DNA from: Caldifarciminota bacterium 4484_18
GTDB taxonomy: Bacteria; Hydrothermota; UBA3073; NMUJ01
Direction of reading: 5' to 3'
DNA: 5,647 bases
Assembly (NCBI GenBank): GCA_002256535.1
Contig: NMUJ01000075.1
Location: 1 to 5,647 of the forward strand
The notes beneath the pieces were generated by a model. That model did no database searches. It had not been told where the DNA came from and was given only the letters and a program-made list of their open reading frames with translations. Positions within the stretch are counted from its first letter, which is position 1. Each line of letters starts with the position of its first letter. Shown in pieces: positions 1 through 5,647 of this stretch. Made by a program: the position numbers and the translations under genes.

Positions 1-866
1 GCATCTATCTTGTTAATCAACCCACACAATACCTTCTTGGGACCTACCTCAATAACACGTCGTATACCGAACCGTTTCGCCTCACGTACTGATTGTGTCC
101 ACAGCACTGGGCTACGCATCTGACGCTTGAGTGCGGATTTGAGCTCTTCCTTATCTCGGGTCAACTTACCCGTTGCGTTTGGTATTATCGGTATCTTGGG
201 GGTGTTGAACTCCACCTCATCTAATAGTTTCGCAAACTCCTCACTCGCCTCCTCCATAAGCGGTGAGTGGAATGCGCCACTTACTTTTAGTTTGACAACT
301 TTTTTCACACCCAGCTTCTTGAACCCCTCAATCGCCCTATCTATCATACCCACTTCACCCGATATAACTGTCTGCATGGGTGAGTTATAGTTTGCCACCA
401 CAATCGTACCATATTTCTGTAACTCACGTATTTTGGATTCAACCACATCAGTTGTCACACCTAAAACAGCCGCCATACCACCTGGATGTTTATCACCTGC
501 AGCTGACATGAGTTCACCCCTACGGCGTACCAGTTTGAGTGCTGTCACAAAGTCTATCACACCCGCTACCACGAGTGCGGAATATTCGCCCAAACTGTGT
601 CCCATCACAATTGCAGGTGAGAAATCTGTCACCCTTCTCTTAAGTAACTCATATCCCACTACACTGTGTAAGAGGATGGCGGGTTGGGTATTTTTCGATT
701 CCTTGAGCAACCCCTCCGGGCCTTCAAACATAAGCTTTAGAAAATCGTCACCCAATATCTCAGCCGCTTGCTCAAATAGCGGTCGTACTTCAGTAAACTC
801 ATCGTATAGCGAACGTGCCATACCTACGTACTGGGAACCCTGCCCTGGAAATACCGCTGCCAGCAT
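1..866 (-). CDS. fabD: Malonyl-CoA:ACP transacylase FabD (C-terminus cut by window edge)
   Basis: Transfers the malonyl group from malonyl-CoA to acyl carrier protein, the entry step of elongation in cytosolic type II fatty-acid synthesis. I translated 288 uninterrupted codons from the ATG at 866. The N-terminus reads MLAAVFPGQGSQ, the family start motif. The nucleophile elbow GHSLGEYSAL puts the catalytic serine at about residue 91. An arginine cluster (RRRGELM) follows at 114-120, and GAFHSPLM supplies the catalytic histidine at about residue 200. The family is usually about 310 residues, so some 20 residues lie beyond the left edge. No strong Shine-Dalgarno precedes the ATG; the start is fixed by the FPGQGSQ motif. 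The gene lies 33 nt after the LysE-family gene on the same strand and may be co-transcribed with it. Unlike its three upstream neighbours it has no frame break. The family call is very secure. Confidence 0.96.
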   Translation of the reverse strand, partial: MLAAVFPGQGSQYVGMARSLYDEFTEVRPLFEQAAEILGDDFLKLMFEGPEGLLKESKNTQPAILLHSVVGYELLKRRVTDFSPAIVMGHSLGEYSALVVAGVIDFVTALKLVRRRGELMSAAGDKHPGGMAAVLGVTTDVVESKIRELQKYGTIVVANYNSPMQTVISGEVGMIDRAIEGFKKLGVKKVVKLKVSGAFHSPLMEEASEEFAKLLDEVEFNTPKIPIIPNATGKLTRDKEELKSALKRQMRSPVLWTQSVREAKRFGIRRVIEVGPKKVLCGLINKID

Positions 867-899
867 GTTGTTAAGTTAAAATAAAACAACCGTTGTCAA
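867..899 (-). other. Short gap upstream of fabD with a lone -35-like hexamer
   Basis: This 33-nt spacer separates the LysE-family stop (902-900) from the fabD ATG (866). On the minus strand it begins with a perfect TTGACA at 899-894, followed by an AT-rich stretch. No good -10 hexamer lies at 16-18 nt spacing, and there is no clear ribosome binding site. It could hold a weak internal promoter for fabD or be a chance match; read-through from upstream is equally plausible. Confidence 0.25.
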
Positions 900-1609
900 T
901 CACAACAGCTTGATAGCATCAATTATAAACTTCACACCCATAAATAGCAGAAATGCACCACAAATTGCAAACACTATTTTTTGAAACCTTTCACCAAAGA
1001 ATCTCCTCCCACCGTATGTTATATTGGATAGAAAATAACACCATGATAGATCTGTCATCCAGTGTAAGATCATGAACAGCACAACACATACAACCCCATA
1101 CGTTATCGCACGTATCATCAACCCACTACCGATGGTCGCCCACCACACAAAGAAGTATGGGTTACCACCCGTCAACACTATCCCAGCAGTAATTGCACTC
1201 CCTTTATATCTGTGACGTACGACATCCATCCGCACAGCTTGAAACATACTCAACCCCAATAACAACAATAGTATACCACCAGCCAACCCCACCCTTTATA
1301 TCTGTGACGTACGACATCCATCCGCACAGCTTGAAACATACTCAACCCCAATAACAACAACAGTACGCCACCCGCCAACCCCACCCCTATCTGTAAGCCT
1401 TTGCACTTCAACCATTTTGTGAACCCATAAAATATGAGCACCATAAGCGGGAACTCCACCACCCCATGACCCACACCATGACCGATAGCTATCCATGCAC
1501 CTGCATGCTTCGATTCGCTACCCTTCGCTATTGTTACCGCGGTTATGGGGCCGGGTGCCATCACCCCCGTAAGTGATATGAGCACAGCCTGTAACAGAAA
1601 GATACCCAT
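900..1609 (-). pseudogene. LysE-family exporter, frame broken by a 92-bp tandem duplication
   Basis: LysE-family proteins are inner-membrane exporters of amino acids and related small molecules; the substrate here cannot be told. From the ATG at 1609 the first frame gives 106 good residues, including MAPGPITAVTIAKG near the N-terminus and a GHGVGHGVVEFPL segment. It then enters nonsense ending near 1250. The rest resumes in another frame from about 1202 to the stop at 902-900, with TGGNPYFFVWW and HWMTDLSW, both typical of the family, and a final hydrophobic helix. Removing one copy of the 92-bp repeat joins the two parts into 205 residues, the usual family length. The ATG shares one base with the stop of the upstream membrane-protein gene (TAATG), which suggests translational coupling; a weak GGTGG lies upstream. 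As written, no full-length product can be made. Family call secure; whether the break is real is uncertain. Confidence 0.85.
1200..1386. repeat. 92-bp direct tandem duplication inside the LysE-family gene
   Basis: Positions 1200-1294 repeat at 1292-1386 with period 92 (95 bp compared, sharing 3 bp). I count four mismatches, at 1269/1361, 1274/1366, 1275/1367 and 1281/1373; the rest is identical. Because 92 is not a multiple of 3, the duplication breaks the reading frame. Read in the gene's frames, both copies encode the same peptide (GLAGG[V/I]LLLLLGLSMF and onward to RHRYKG). Three differences are synonymous and one is Val to Ile. Confidence 0.95.
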
Positions 1610-1889
1610 TACATGCCCACCATATATAATGCCGTGCCTACTGCCAACCCTACAATCAAGTTGAATAGTTTGATATAAATAGCATCCTTAGGTGTATACG
1701 ATAGTAGTGGCAACATACCATGTCCATCCTGTACGATGGAACTGGTCACCAACACCGAAACCGGTATCAACCCTTTCGCAAACATCATCACAAATATGAT
1801 ATGTGGCCCCGATTCCGGTATCACCCCTACAATAGCTGATATAACGAGCACCCACCCCATATGTGCCCCTCTGCCAGCCCCAACTCTCC

Positions 1890-1904
1890 GGGCCTATGAG
1901 GCCC
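1890..1904. repeat. Short GC-rich inverted repeat inside the broken membrane-protein gene
   Basis: GGGCCT and AGGCCC form a perfect 6-bp stem around a 3-nt loop. It sits in the coding segment for GLIGP, a few bases from the second frame change of the ArsP_2-type gene. It is not a terminator: no U-tract follows on either strand and it lies inside a gene. It may be chance, or a hairpin that promoted slippage. Confidence 0.5.
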
Positions 1905-2106
1905 ACACTAAATGCATAAAGTGATACCACCAACAATGCAACCAATATCCAACGCACTATAGAAGTGCTCCTTAAGTTATGTAGTACCTCGATGAAGTCG
2001 AAACATCGACACTCTTCCTCATGCACTACAGATAGTGTACAGGTTTCACATGGCTTCAACCTCAATATGGGTACCAACTATCCATAAGCCACCCCGATAG
2101 TATGCC

Positions 2107-2153
2107 CAACACAAACAATATACCGAACAACACAAACAATATACCGAACAACA
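2107..2153. repeat. Perfect 21-bp tandem duplication, in frame, within a membrane helix
   Basis: The 21-bp unit at 2110-2130 is repeated exactly at 2131-2151, and identity at this period spans 2107-2153. On the minus strand it encodes FGILFVL twice in the ArsP_2-type protein. With one copy the helix would read ALLLFGILFVLGILSGWLM, a normal length; the second copy adds seven hydrophobic residues without changing frame. Confidence 0.95.
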
Positions 2154-2474
2154 ATAGCGCCTTACCGGGGAACATAGCCAGCATGACGAACGCTTCATCC
2201 CCACACGTAGCTATCATACTGCCAGCGATTGCACCAAACGTTATCAATCCATGCACATAGAAAGTGACATCCATAAACGTACCCAAACACCCCGGTGTAG
2301 CCGCCAATAATGATGCGATCACATATTGATACGACCGGTTGCGGGTCATAAATCTTGTCAACCTACCCTGGGTTAACACGTTGAGGTAATCCACCAGCAC
2401 CATCATCACAAATACGAACAGAGTGACCGTTAATCCATCTTCCAAGCTACGTAGTAACAAGCTTGTAACTTCCA

Positions 2475-3412
2475 TCACCCCATCACCTCTATGTTTACAT
2501 CAATCCCACAGCGTGATAGTTCCCTCAATAGCGTATCGAATAGATGTTCATCCATACCAAGCCGTTCCGGTGGTACCACACCTTTCATCTGTATTTTACC
2601 GTCTATCAACAGCTTTGCCACTATCGCTGCAGTGTAGCCGGTGGTACGTGCCATGGCAGTAATCCCATGCTGCTTATCGTAGAAATCCACCATCGAGTAT
2701 ACAATAGTTTTATCTACCCCAATACCCAGCACACGCAACACCACCACATCCTCTATATCCATACTTGCATACCTTCTCAGCACCTGCAGTAATTCATCCT
2801 CTGACATGGTTTTGAGCCATCCAACATGTCCTTTACATCTAACCGTCTTCTCGGATAGGTTTCCAACATCCAACGTATGTAACATCGTACGTAACCCATC
2901 GGTGTAGAAACATTCGTATTCACCGGTGGTAAACTCTATCTCTTCCAACCCCGACAGCGGTGCTACCTGCTTTATTTTGCCGTCCACCTTTATACGTACA
3001 GGACGTTTGTACTCCTCGAGCATATCCTCTGGACAGAAGTTAACACATAGGTTGTAAGCTTCACAATCTCCGGTATTATGGTTATACCTGCACTCAGTGT
3101 TGCAGCTTGTAGATCGAGCACCTCACCTGCAGTAAATGATATATCGACCAGATTCGTACCAGCTTCTATAGCAGCTTGCATAACATGTAACCCCAATCGT
3201 GCCGGCACTGCATCTACCGCAAATTCGTAACCCCTTAGAAACTGCTTCAACCTATCCGTATCTTTTACATCGAGCAATAGCTTAGCCCTCCCTTTGAACT
3301 TACGTAAATTACTTGCATTTACATCTACCGCTGTCACCTCATACCCGTATTCGAGTAACTTGTTTGCGATAACCGCCCCCTGACGGCCACACCCTATGAC
3401 TGCAACCCGCAT
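2475..3412 (-). pseudogene. Saccharopine/lysine dehydrogenase-like oxidoreductase, frame broken by an apparent internal deletion
   Basis: A saccharopine dehydrogenase family member: an N-terminal Rossmann domain followed by a C-terminal catalytic/dimerisation domain. From the ATG at 3412, MRVAVIGCGRQGAVIA shows the NAD(P)-binding GxGxxG. The frame stays sensible to SAGITIIPE (residue 115, about 3068), where relatives continue with a DxGxAPG(L/M)xN loop and a YVGGIP strand. Here that block, roughly 35 residues, is absent. The match resumes in another frame with NFCPEDMLEEYKRPVRI (about 3050-2990) and runs through TAMARTTGYTAAIVAKLL and GVVPPE to the stop at 2477-2475. This C-terminal part resembles Geobacillus-type L-lysine 6-dehydrogenase as I recall it, so lysine or saccharopine metabolism is plausible, and a LysE-family gene lies downstream. 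The region around KGHVGWLKTM-SEDELLQVL also looks short, so a second, in-frame loss is possible. No active full-length enzyme is expected as written. Family secure, exact substrate not. Confidence 0.82.
2483..2489 (-). promoter_or_regulatory. Ribosome binding site of the ArsP_2-type gene
   Basis: GAGGTGA on the minus strand, inside the end of the upstream dehydrogenase gene, lies 7 nt before the ATG at 2475. It supports that ATG as the start, although the overlapping GTG at 2478 cannot be excluded. A strong site here means the membrane protein could be translated even when the upstream frame is broken. Confidence 0.65.
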
Positions 3413-3417
3413 GTTAG

Positions 3418-3445
3418 ATTATTACCGTAAAGGATGGATTGTCAA
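3418..3445 (-). promoter_or_regulatory. Predicted sigma70-type promoter for the minus-strand operon, possibly giving a leaderless transcript
   Basis: A perfect TTGACA (3445-3440), a 16-nt spacer and AATAAT (3423-3418, 5 of 6 to TATAAT) face the dehydrogenase-like gene. Only five bases separate the -10 from the ATG at 3412. A start site 6-8 nt beyond the -10 would fall on or next to the ATG, giving little or no leader; no Shine-Dalgarno is seen before this ATG, which fits. Confidence 0.6.
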
Positions 3446-3447
3446 AG

Positions 3448-3459
3448 CCCGTTCACGGG
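3448..3459. promoter_or_regulatory. 12-bp palindrome between divergent promoters, candidate operator
   Basis: CCCGT-TC-ACGGG is a perfect inverted repeat with a 2-nt centre. It begins 2 nt from the minus-strand TTGACA and ends 3 nt before the plus-strand TTGATA. The position suits a regulator acting on both directions, but no known operator consensus is recognised, and it does not resemble an NrdR box. The call rests on symmetry and position only. Confidence 0.4.
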
Positions 3460-3462
3460 TTG

Positions 3463-3491
3463 TTGATACCTTCCATTGGATTATTTTAAAT
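3463..3491 (+). promoter_or_regulatory. Predicted promoter of nrdD
   Basis: TTGATA (3463-3468, 5 of 6 to the -35 consensus), a 17-nt spacer and TTAAAT (3486-3491, 4 of 6 to the -10 consensus) lie in an AT-rich stretch, ending 28 nt before the nrdD ATG. This leaves a leader of about 20 nt that holds the ribosome binding site. Confidence 0.5.
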
Positions 3492-3508
3492 AAAAGTCGG
3501 CTTATTTG

Positions 3509-3515
3509 AAGGAGG
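3509..3515 (+). promoter_or_regulatory. Strong ribosome binding site of nrdD
   Basis: AAGGAGG, a near-perfect complement of the 16S rRNA 3' end, ends 4 nt before the ATG at 3520 and fixes that start. Confidence 0.85.
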
Positions 3516-3519
3516 CGTT

Positions 3520-5460
3520 ATGATCAAATACGTGGAAAAGAGGGACGGTCGAGTTGTCCCATTCGATAAAGAACGTATTGTAGAAGCCATATACAAGGCA
3601 GCACGTGCGGTTGGTGGTCGTGACCGCAAGCTTGCGGAGGAGCTTGCGGATGAGGTTGTCGCCATACTTGAAGAGACCTTCCACGACCGTATACCTAACG
3701 TCGAAGATATCCAAGATATTGTCGAAAAAGTGCTTATCGAACGTGGTCACGCCCGTACCGCCAAAGCTTACATACTATATCGTGACCAACGCAAACGTCT
3801 ACGCGATATGCGTAGCTTGCTTATGGATGTGGAGAAAGTTATCGAAGGTTACCTCACACGTAGTGACTGGCGTGTACACGAAAACAGTAATATCGACTAC
3901 TCATTTCCTGGGTTAATGCTACATGCAAGCGGTACTGTTATCACCCACTACACGCTTACAACCGTATATCCGCCAGAGGTTGCCAAAGCCCACATACGGG
4001 GTGATTTCCACATACATGATCTACAGATGGGCATCGTCGGTTACTGTGCAGGCTGGAACCTACGTCAATTGCTACATGAAGGGTTCAATGGTGTACCAAG
4101 AAAGGTAGAGTCCGCACCTTCACGACACTTCGATACCGCACTCGGGCAGATGGTCAACTTCCTCGGTACCTTACAGAACGAATGGGCGGGTGCAATGGCA
4201 TTCAACTCATTTGATACCTATCTTGCACCCTTTGTACGTAAAGACAACCTCACCTACGATGAAGTTAAACAAGCATTGCAGAGTTTCATCTTCTCTATCA
4301 ACGTAGCATCCAGATGGGGTGGCCAAACCCCATTCGTTAACTTAACGTTTGACCTCACACCTCCCAAAGGTCGCAACGGTCGTGTGTTCACCTTCCCCAT
4401 ACCTACCTATAATCTCACGGAGGAGTTTGATTGGGACAGCGAGATAGCAGATCTACTATTCAAGATGACCGGCAAATATGGTATACCGTACTTTTCGAAT
4501 TTCATCAACAGTGAGCTTGACCCCGAAGATATACGTAGTATGTGTTGCCATCTGCGGCTTGATCTTGACGAATTACGTCGTAACGTTACCGGCGGTATAT
4601 TTGGATCGAGTGACTCCACCGGTTCAATAGGTGTCGTAACCATCAACATGCCTCGCATAGGCTACTTAGCCAGAGATGGGGATGAATTCCTGTCAAGGTT
4701 ATCGGACCTCATGGAGCTTGCACGTACATCGCTTGAGATTAAGCGCAAATTAGTAGAACGCAACATACAGCGTGGCTTACTACCCTACACCAGGCGTTAC
4801 CTTGGTACCTTACGTAACCACTTCTCAACGATAGGGTTGGTGGGTATGAACGAAGCGCTGCTCAACTTCATGGGTAAAGATATCGGTACACCTGAAGGGC
4901 GTAGCTTCGCACTTAGGGTGATGGATTTCATGCTCGACAAGTTACGTCAGTTTCAACAGGAGACCGGTAACCTCTATAACTTAGAGGCTACACCCGCAGA
5001 GGGTACATCTTATAGGTTGGCACGCTTGGATAAACAGTTCTTCCCCAACATTATCACCGCAGGTAAAGATATACCGTACTATACGAATTCTACACAATTG
5101 CCGGTCAATTACACTGACGATGTGTTTGAGGCATTCGAACTCCAAGAACCACTACAATGCAAGTATACTGGTGGTACTGTACTGCACATATACTTGGGTG
5201 AGGAGCTCCGTGACCATCATGCACTCAGAGAGCTAATAAAGCGGTTATCGCATAGGTTTCGTGTACCATATTTTACGGTCACACCTACGTTTTCGATATG
5301 CCCAGATCATGGCTATATACCAGGTGAGCACGAACTATGCCCTGTATGTGCGAAGCAAACCGAAATCTATTCGCGTGTGGTCGGCTACCTACGTCCGGTA
5401 CGTAATTGGAATGCCGGTAAACAGGAAGAGTTTCGTCAACGTCTACCGTTTGGAGTATGA
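3520..5460 (+). CDS. nrdD: Anaerobic (class III) ribonucleoside-triphosphate reductase NrdD
   Basis: Makes deoxyribonucleotides from ribonucleoside triphosphates without oxygen, using a glycyl radical installed by the radical-SAM activase NrdG. The 646-residue product is full length for the shorter members of the class. Residues 2 to about 92 form an ATP-cone allosteric domain (KRDGRVVPFDKERI near the start). The catalytic barrel follows: GDFHIHDLQ (His164 and His166) and GYCAGWNL, with Cys176 a likely active-site cysteine; MCCHLRLD with Cys342/Cys343, one the likely thiyl-radical cysteine; TGSIGVVTINMPR; and PYYTNSTQLPV (519-529). The C-terminus has a zinc site (Cys594, His597, Cys607, Cys610) and the glycyl-radical motif WNAGK with Gly633. 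It has its own promoter and a strong ribosome binding site, and diverges from the minus-strand operon. nrdG is not next to it in this window. There is no frame break. It implies an anaerobic or facultative host. Confidence 0.97.
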   Translation: MIKYVEKRDGRVVPFDKERIVEAIYKAARAVGGRDRKLAEELADEVVAILEETFHDRIPNVEDIQDIVEKVLIERGHARTAKAYILYRDQRKRLRDMRSLLMDVEKVIEGYLTRSDWRVHENSNIDYSFPGLMLHASGTVITHYTLTTVYPPEVAKAHIRGDFHIHDLQMGIVGYCAGWNLRQLLHEGFNGVPRKVESAPSRHFDTALGQMVNFLGTLQNEWAGAMAFNSFDTYLAPFVRKDNLTYDEVKQALQSFIFSINVASRWGGQTPFVNLTFDLTPPKGRNGRVFTFPIPTYNLTEEFDWDSEIADLLFKMTGKYGIPYFSNFINSELDPEDIRSMCCHLRLDLDELRRNVTGGIFGSSDSTGSIGVVTINMPRIGYLARDGDEFLSRLSDLMELARTSLEIKRKLVERNIQRGLLPYTRRYLGTLRNHFSTIGLVGMNEALLNFMGKDIGTPEGRSFALRVMDFMLDKLRQFQQETGNLYNLEATPAEGTSYRLARLDKQFFPNIITAGKDIPYYTNSTQLPVNYTDDVFEAFELQEPLQCKYTGGTVLHIYLGEELRDHHALRELIKRLSHRFRVPYFTVTPTFSICPDHGYIPGEHELCPVCAKQTEIYSRVVGYLRPVRNWNAGKQEEFRQRLPFGV

Positions 5461-5647
5461 TGGGCCCCATAGGTAGGTTTCAGGTGATGGCCGTACTTCA
5501 AGCTGCACGTGCACATCTGTTGGGGTTACCGATTGAATCCGCTAAGAGTTTTGGCCTCAATCGTGCCATATTCTATGCAGCTGCCAAACGTGGGTTCAAG
5601 AAAAAGGGGCCACCACCTGAGTTGCGGCTCGAGAAATTACGTATACC
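5460..5647 (+). CDS. Basic protein of unknown function, coupled to nrdD (cut by right edge)
   Basis: An open frame of 62 codons runs off the right edge. The ATG at 5460 shares one base with the nrdD stop (TGATG), the overlap style used in the opposite operon. GGAG at 5452-5455 sits 4 nt before it, the same gap as the nrdD ribosome binding site. An alternative ATG at 5457 would overlap nrdD by 4 nt but lies too close to the GGAG. The visible part is an amphipathic, alanine-rich helical stretch (AVLQAARAHLLGLP), then SFGLNRAIFYAAAKRGFKKK, then a proline-containing basic tail. It has no cysteine, so it shows no radical-SAM CxxxCxxC motif where NrdG would be expected to have one. I do not recognise the family; a nucleic-acid-binding role would be a guess based on charge alone. 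Codon use matches nrdD, supporting real coding sequence. Confidence 0.65.
   Translation, partial: MGPIGRFQVMAVLQAARAHLLGLPIESAKSFGLNRAIFYAAAKRGFKKKGPPPELRLEKLRI

Larger units (their letters stand above)
1609..2475 (-). pseudogene. Multi-pass metal-exporter-like membrane protein (ArsP_2 type), two compensating frame changes
   Basis: Resembles the 'putative 10TM heavy-metal exporter' family (ArsP_2, also annotated as putative manganese transporter or arsenic efflux protein). Part 1 (2475-2062) has several hydrophobic helices with ATPGCLGTF (residues 59-67) and CGDEAFVMLAMFP (91-103). Part 2, in another frame (about 2077-1875), carries a Cys/His-rich stretch (KPCETC, then HEEECRCF) that could bind metal, and then a helix ending near GLIGPESWGW. 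Part 3 (about 1851-1609), back in the first frame, has VIPESGPHIIFV and IVQDGHGMLPLL, typical of the family's C-terminal half. The frame changes fall within 2062-2080 and about 1852-1885. The ATG at 2475 has a well-placed GAGGTGA upstream; an overlapping GTG at 2478 is the alternative. The start overlaps the upstream stop as TGATG, and the stop overlaps the LysE start as TAATG. Family call fairly good; substrate unknown. Confidence 0.72.

Noticed and set aside
127..879. Plus-strand open frames opposite fabD
   Set aside because: They lie antisense to a complete, motif-bearing fabD frame, and their low-complexity Ser/Thr/Pro-rich translations match nothing recognised.
1200..1386. Programmed frameshift or recoding in the LysE-family gene
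   Set aside because: There is no slippery heptamer at the break, and the break is fully explained by the 92-bp duplication; a frameshift would still leave a 30-residue repeated peptide.
1295..1496. Alternative minus-strand frame inside the LysE-family gene
   Set aside because: It overlaps the conserved LysE reading (GHGVGHGVVEFPL) out of frame and shows no domain-like features.
2107..2153. CRISPR-like or satellite repeat array
   Set aside because: There are only two units with no spacers, wholly inside a coding frame.
900..3412. Insertion sequence or phage remnant as the cause of the gene damage
   Set aside because: No transposase-like frame, terminal inverted repeats or target-site duplication is visible; the lesions are small local duplications, indels and one deletion.
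3413..3519. NrdR boxes upstream of nrdD
   Set aside because: I looked for paired acaCtAtATaTaGTgt-like sites and saw none; the only clear palindrome here is unlike that consensus.
3502..3750. Minus-strand open frame at the start of nrdD
   Set aside because: It is antisense to the ATP-cone domain, with no ribosome binding site or recognisable motif.

Overview
The window looks like chromosomal DNA of an anaerobic prokaryote, most likely a bacterium. A fabD gene (type II fatty-acid synthesis) and an oxygen-sensitive class III ribonucleotide reductase (NrdD) lie in opposite orientations. Shine-Dalgarno sites are visible and three gene junctions have 1-nt stop/start overlaps. I cannot name the phylum from this window.

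Layout: positions 3412 down to 1 form one minus-strand gene string, in transcription order: (a) a saccharopine/lysine-dehydrogenase-like NAD(P) oxidoreductase, 3412-2475; (b) a multi-pass metal-exporter-like membrane protein (ArsP_2 / putative manganese transporter type), 2475-1609; (c) a LysE-family exporter, 1609-900; (d) fabD, from 866 through the left edge. Genes a/b and b/c overlap by one base, so they look translationally coupled; fabD follows c after 33 nt. On the plus strand, nrdD (3520-5460) overlaps a short basic unknown ORF (from 5460) that runs off the right edge. The two strings diverge from a 107-bp intergenic region with promoter-like elements facing both ways and a 12-bp palindrome between the two -35 boxes.

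The main oddity is that genes a, b and c are all damaged, while the visible part of fabD and all of nrdD are intact. Gene a lacks roughly 35 residues around its junction and changes frame. Gene b has two compensating frame changes plus a perfect 21-bp in-frame tandem duplication. Gene c is split by a 92-bp tandem duplication; taking out one copy restores a 205-residue protein of normal family length. The two 92-bp copies differ at four clustered sites, three synonymous and one Val/Ile, so each copy seems to have evolved as functional coding sequence. This suggests either recombination between strain alleles or an assembly join of two strain variants. Natural decay of the operon and assembly error cannot be separated from sequence alone.

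I see no CRISPR array, transposase, RNA gene, phage gene or defence system, and no convincing new biological system. The points worth following up are the lesion cluster, the divergent control region and the unknown ORF coupled to nrdD.
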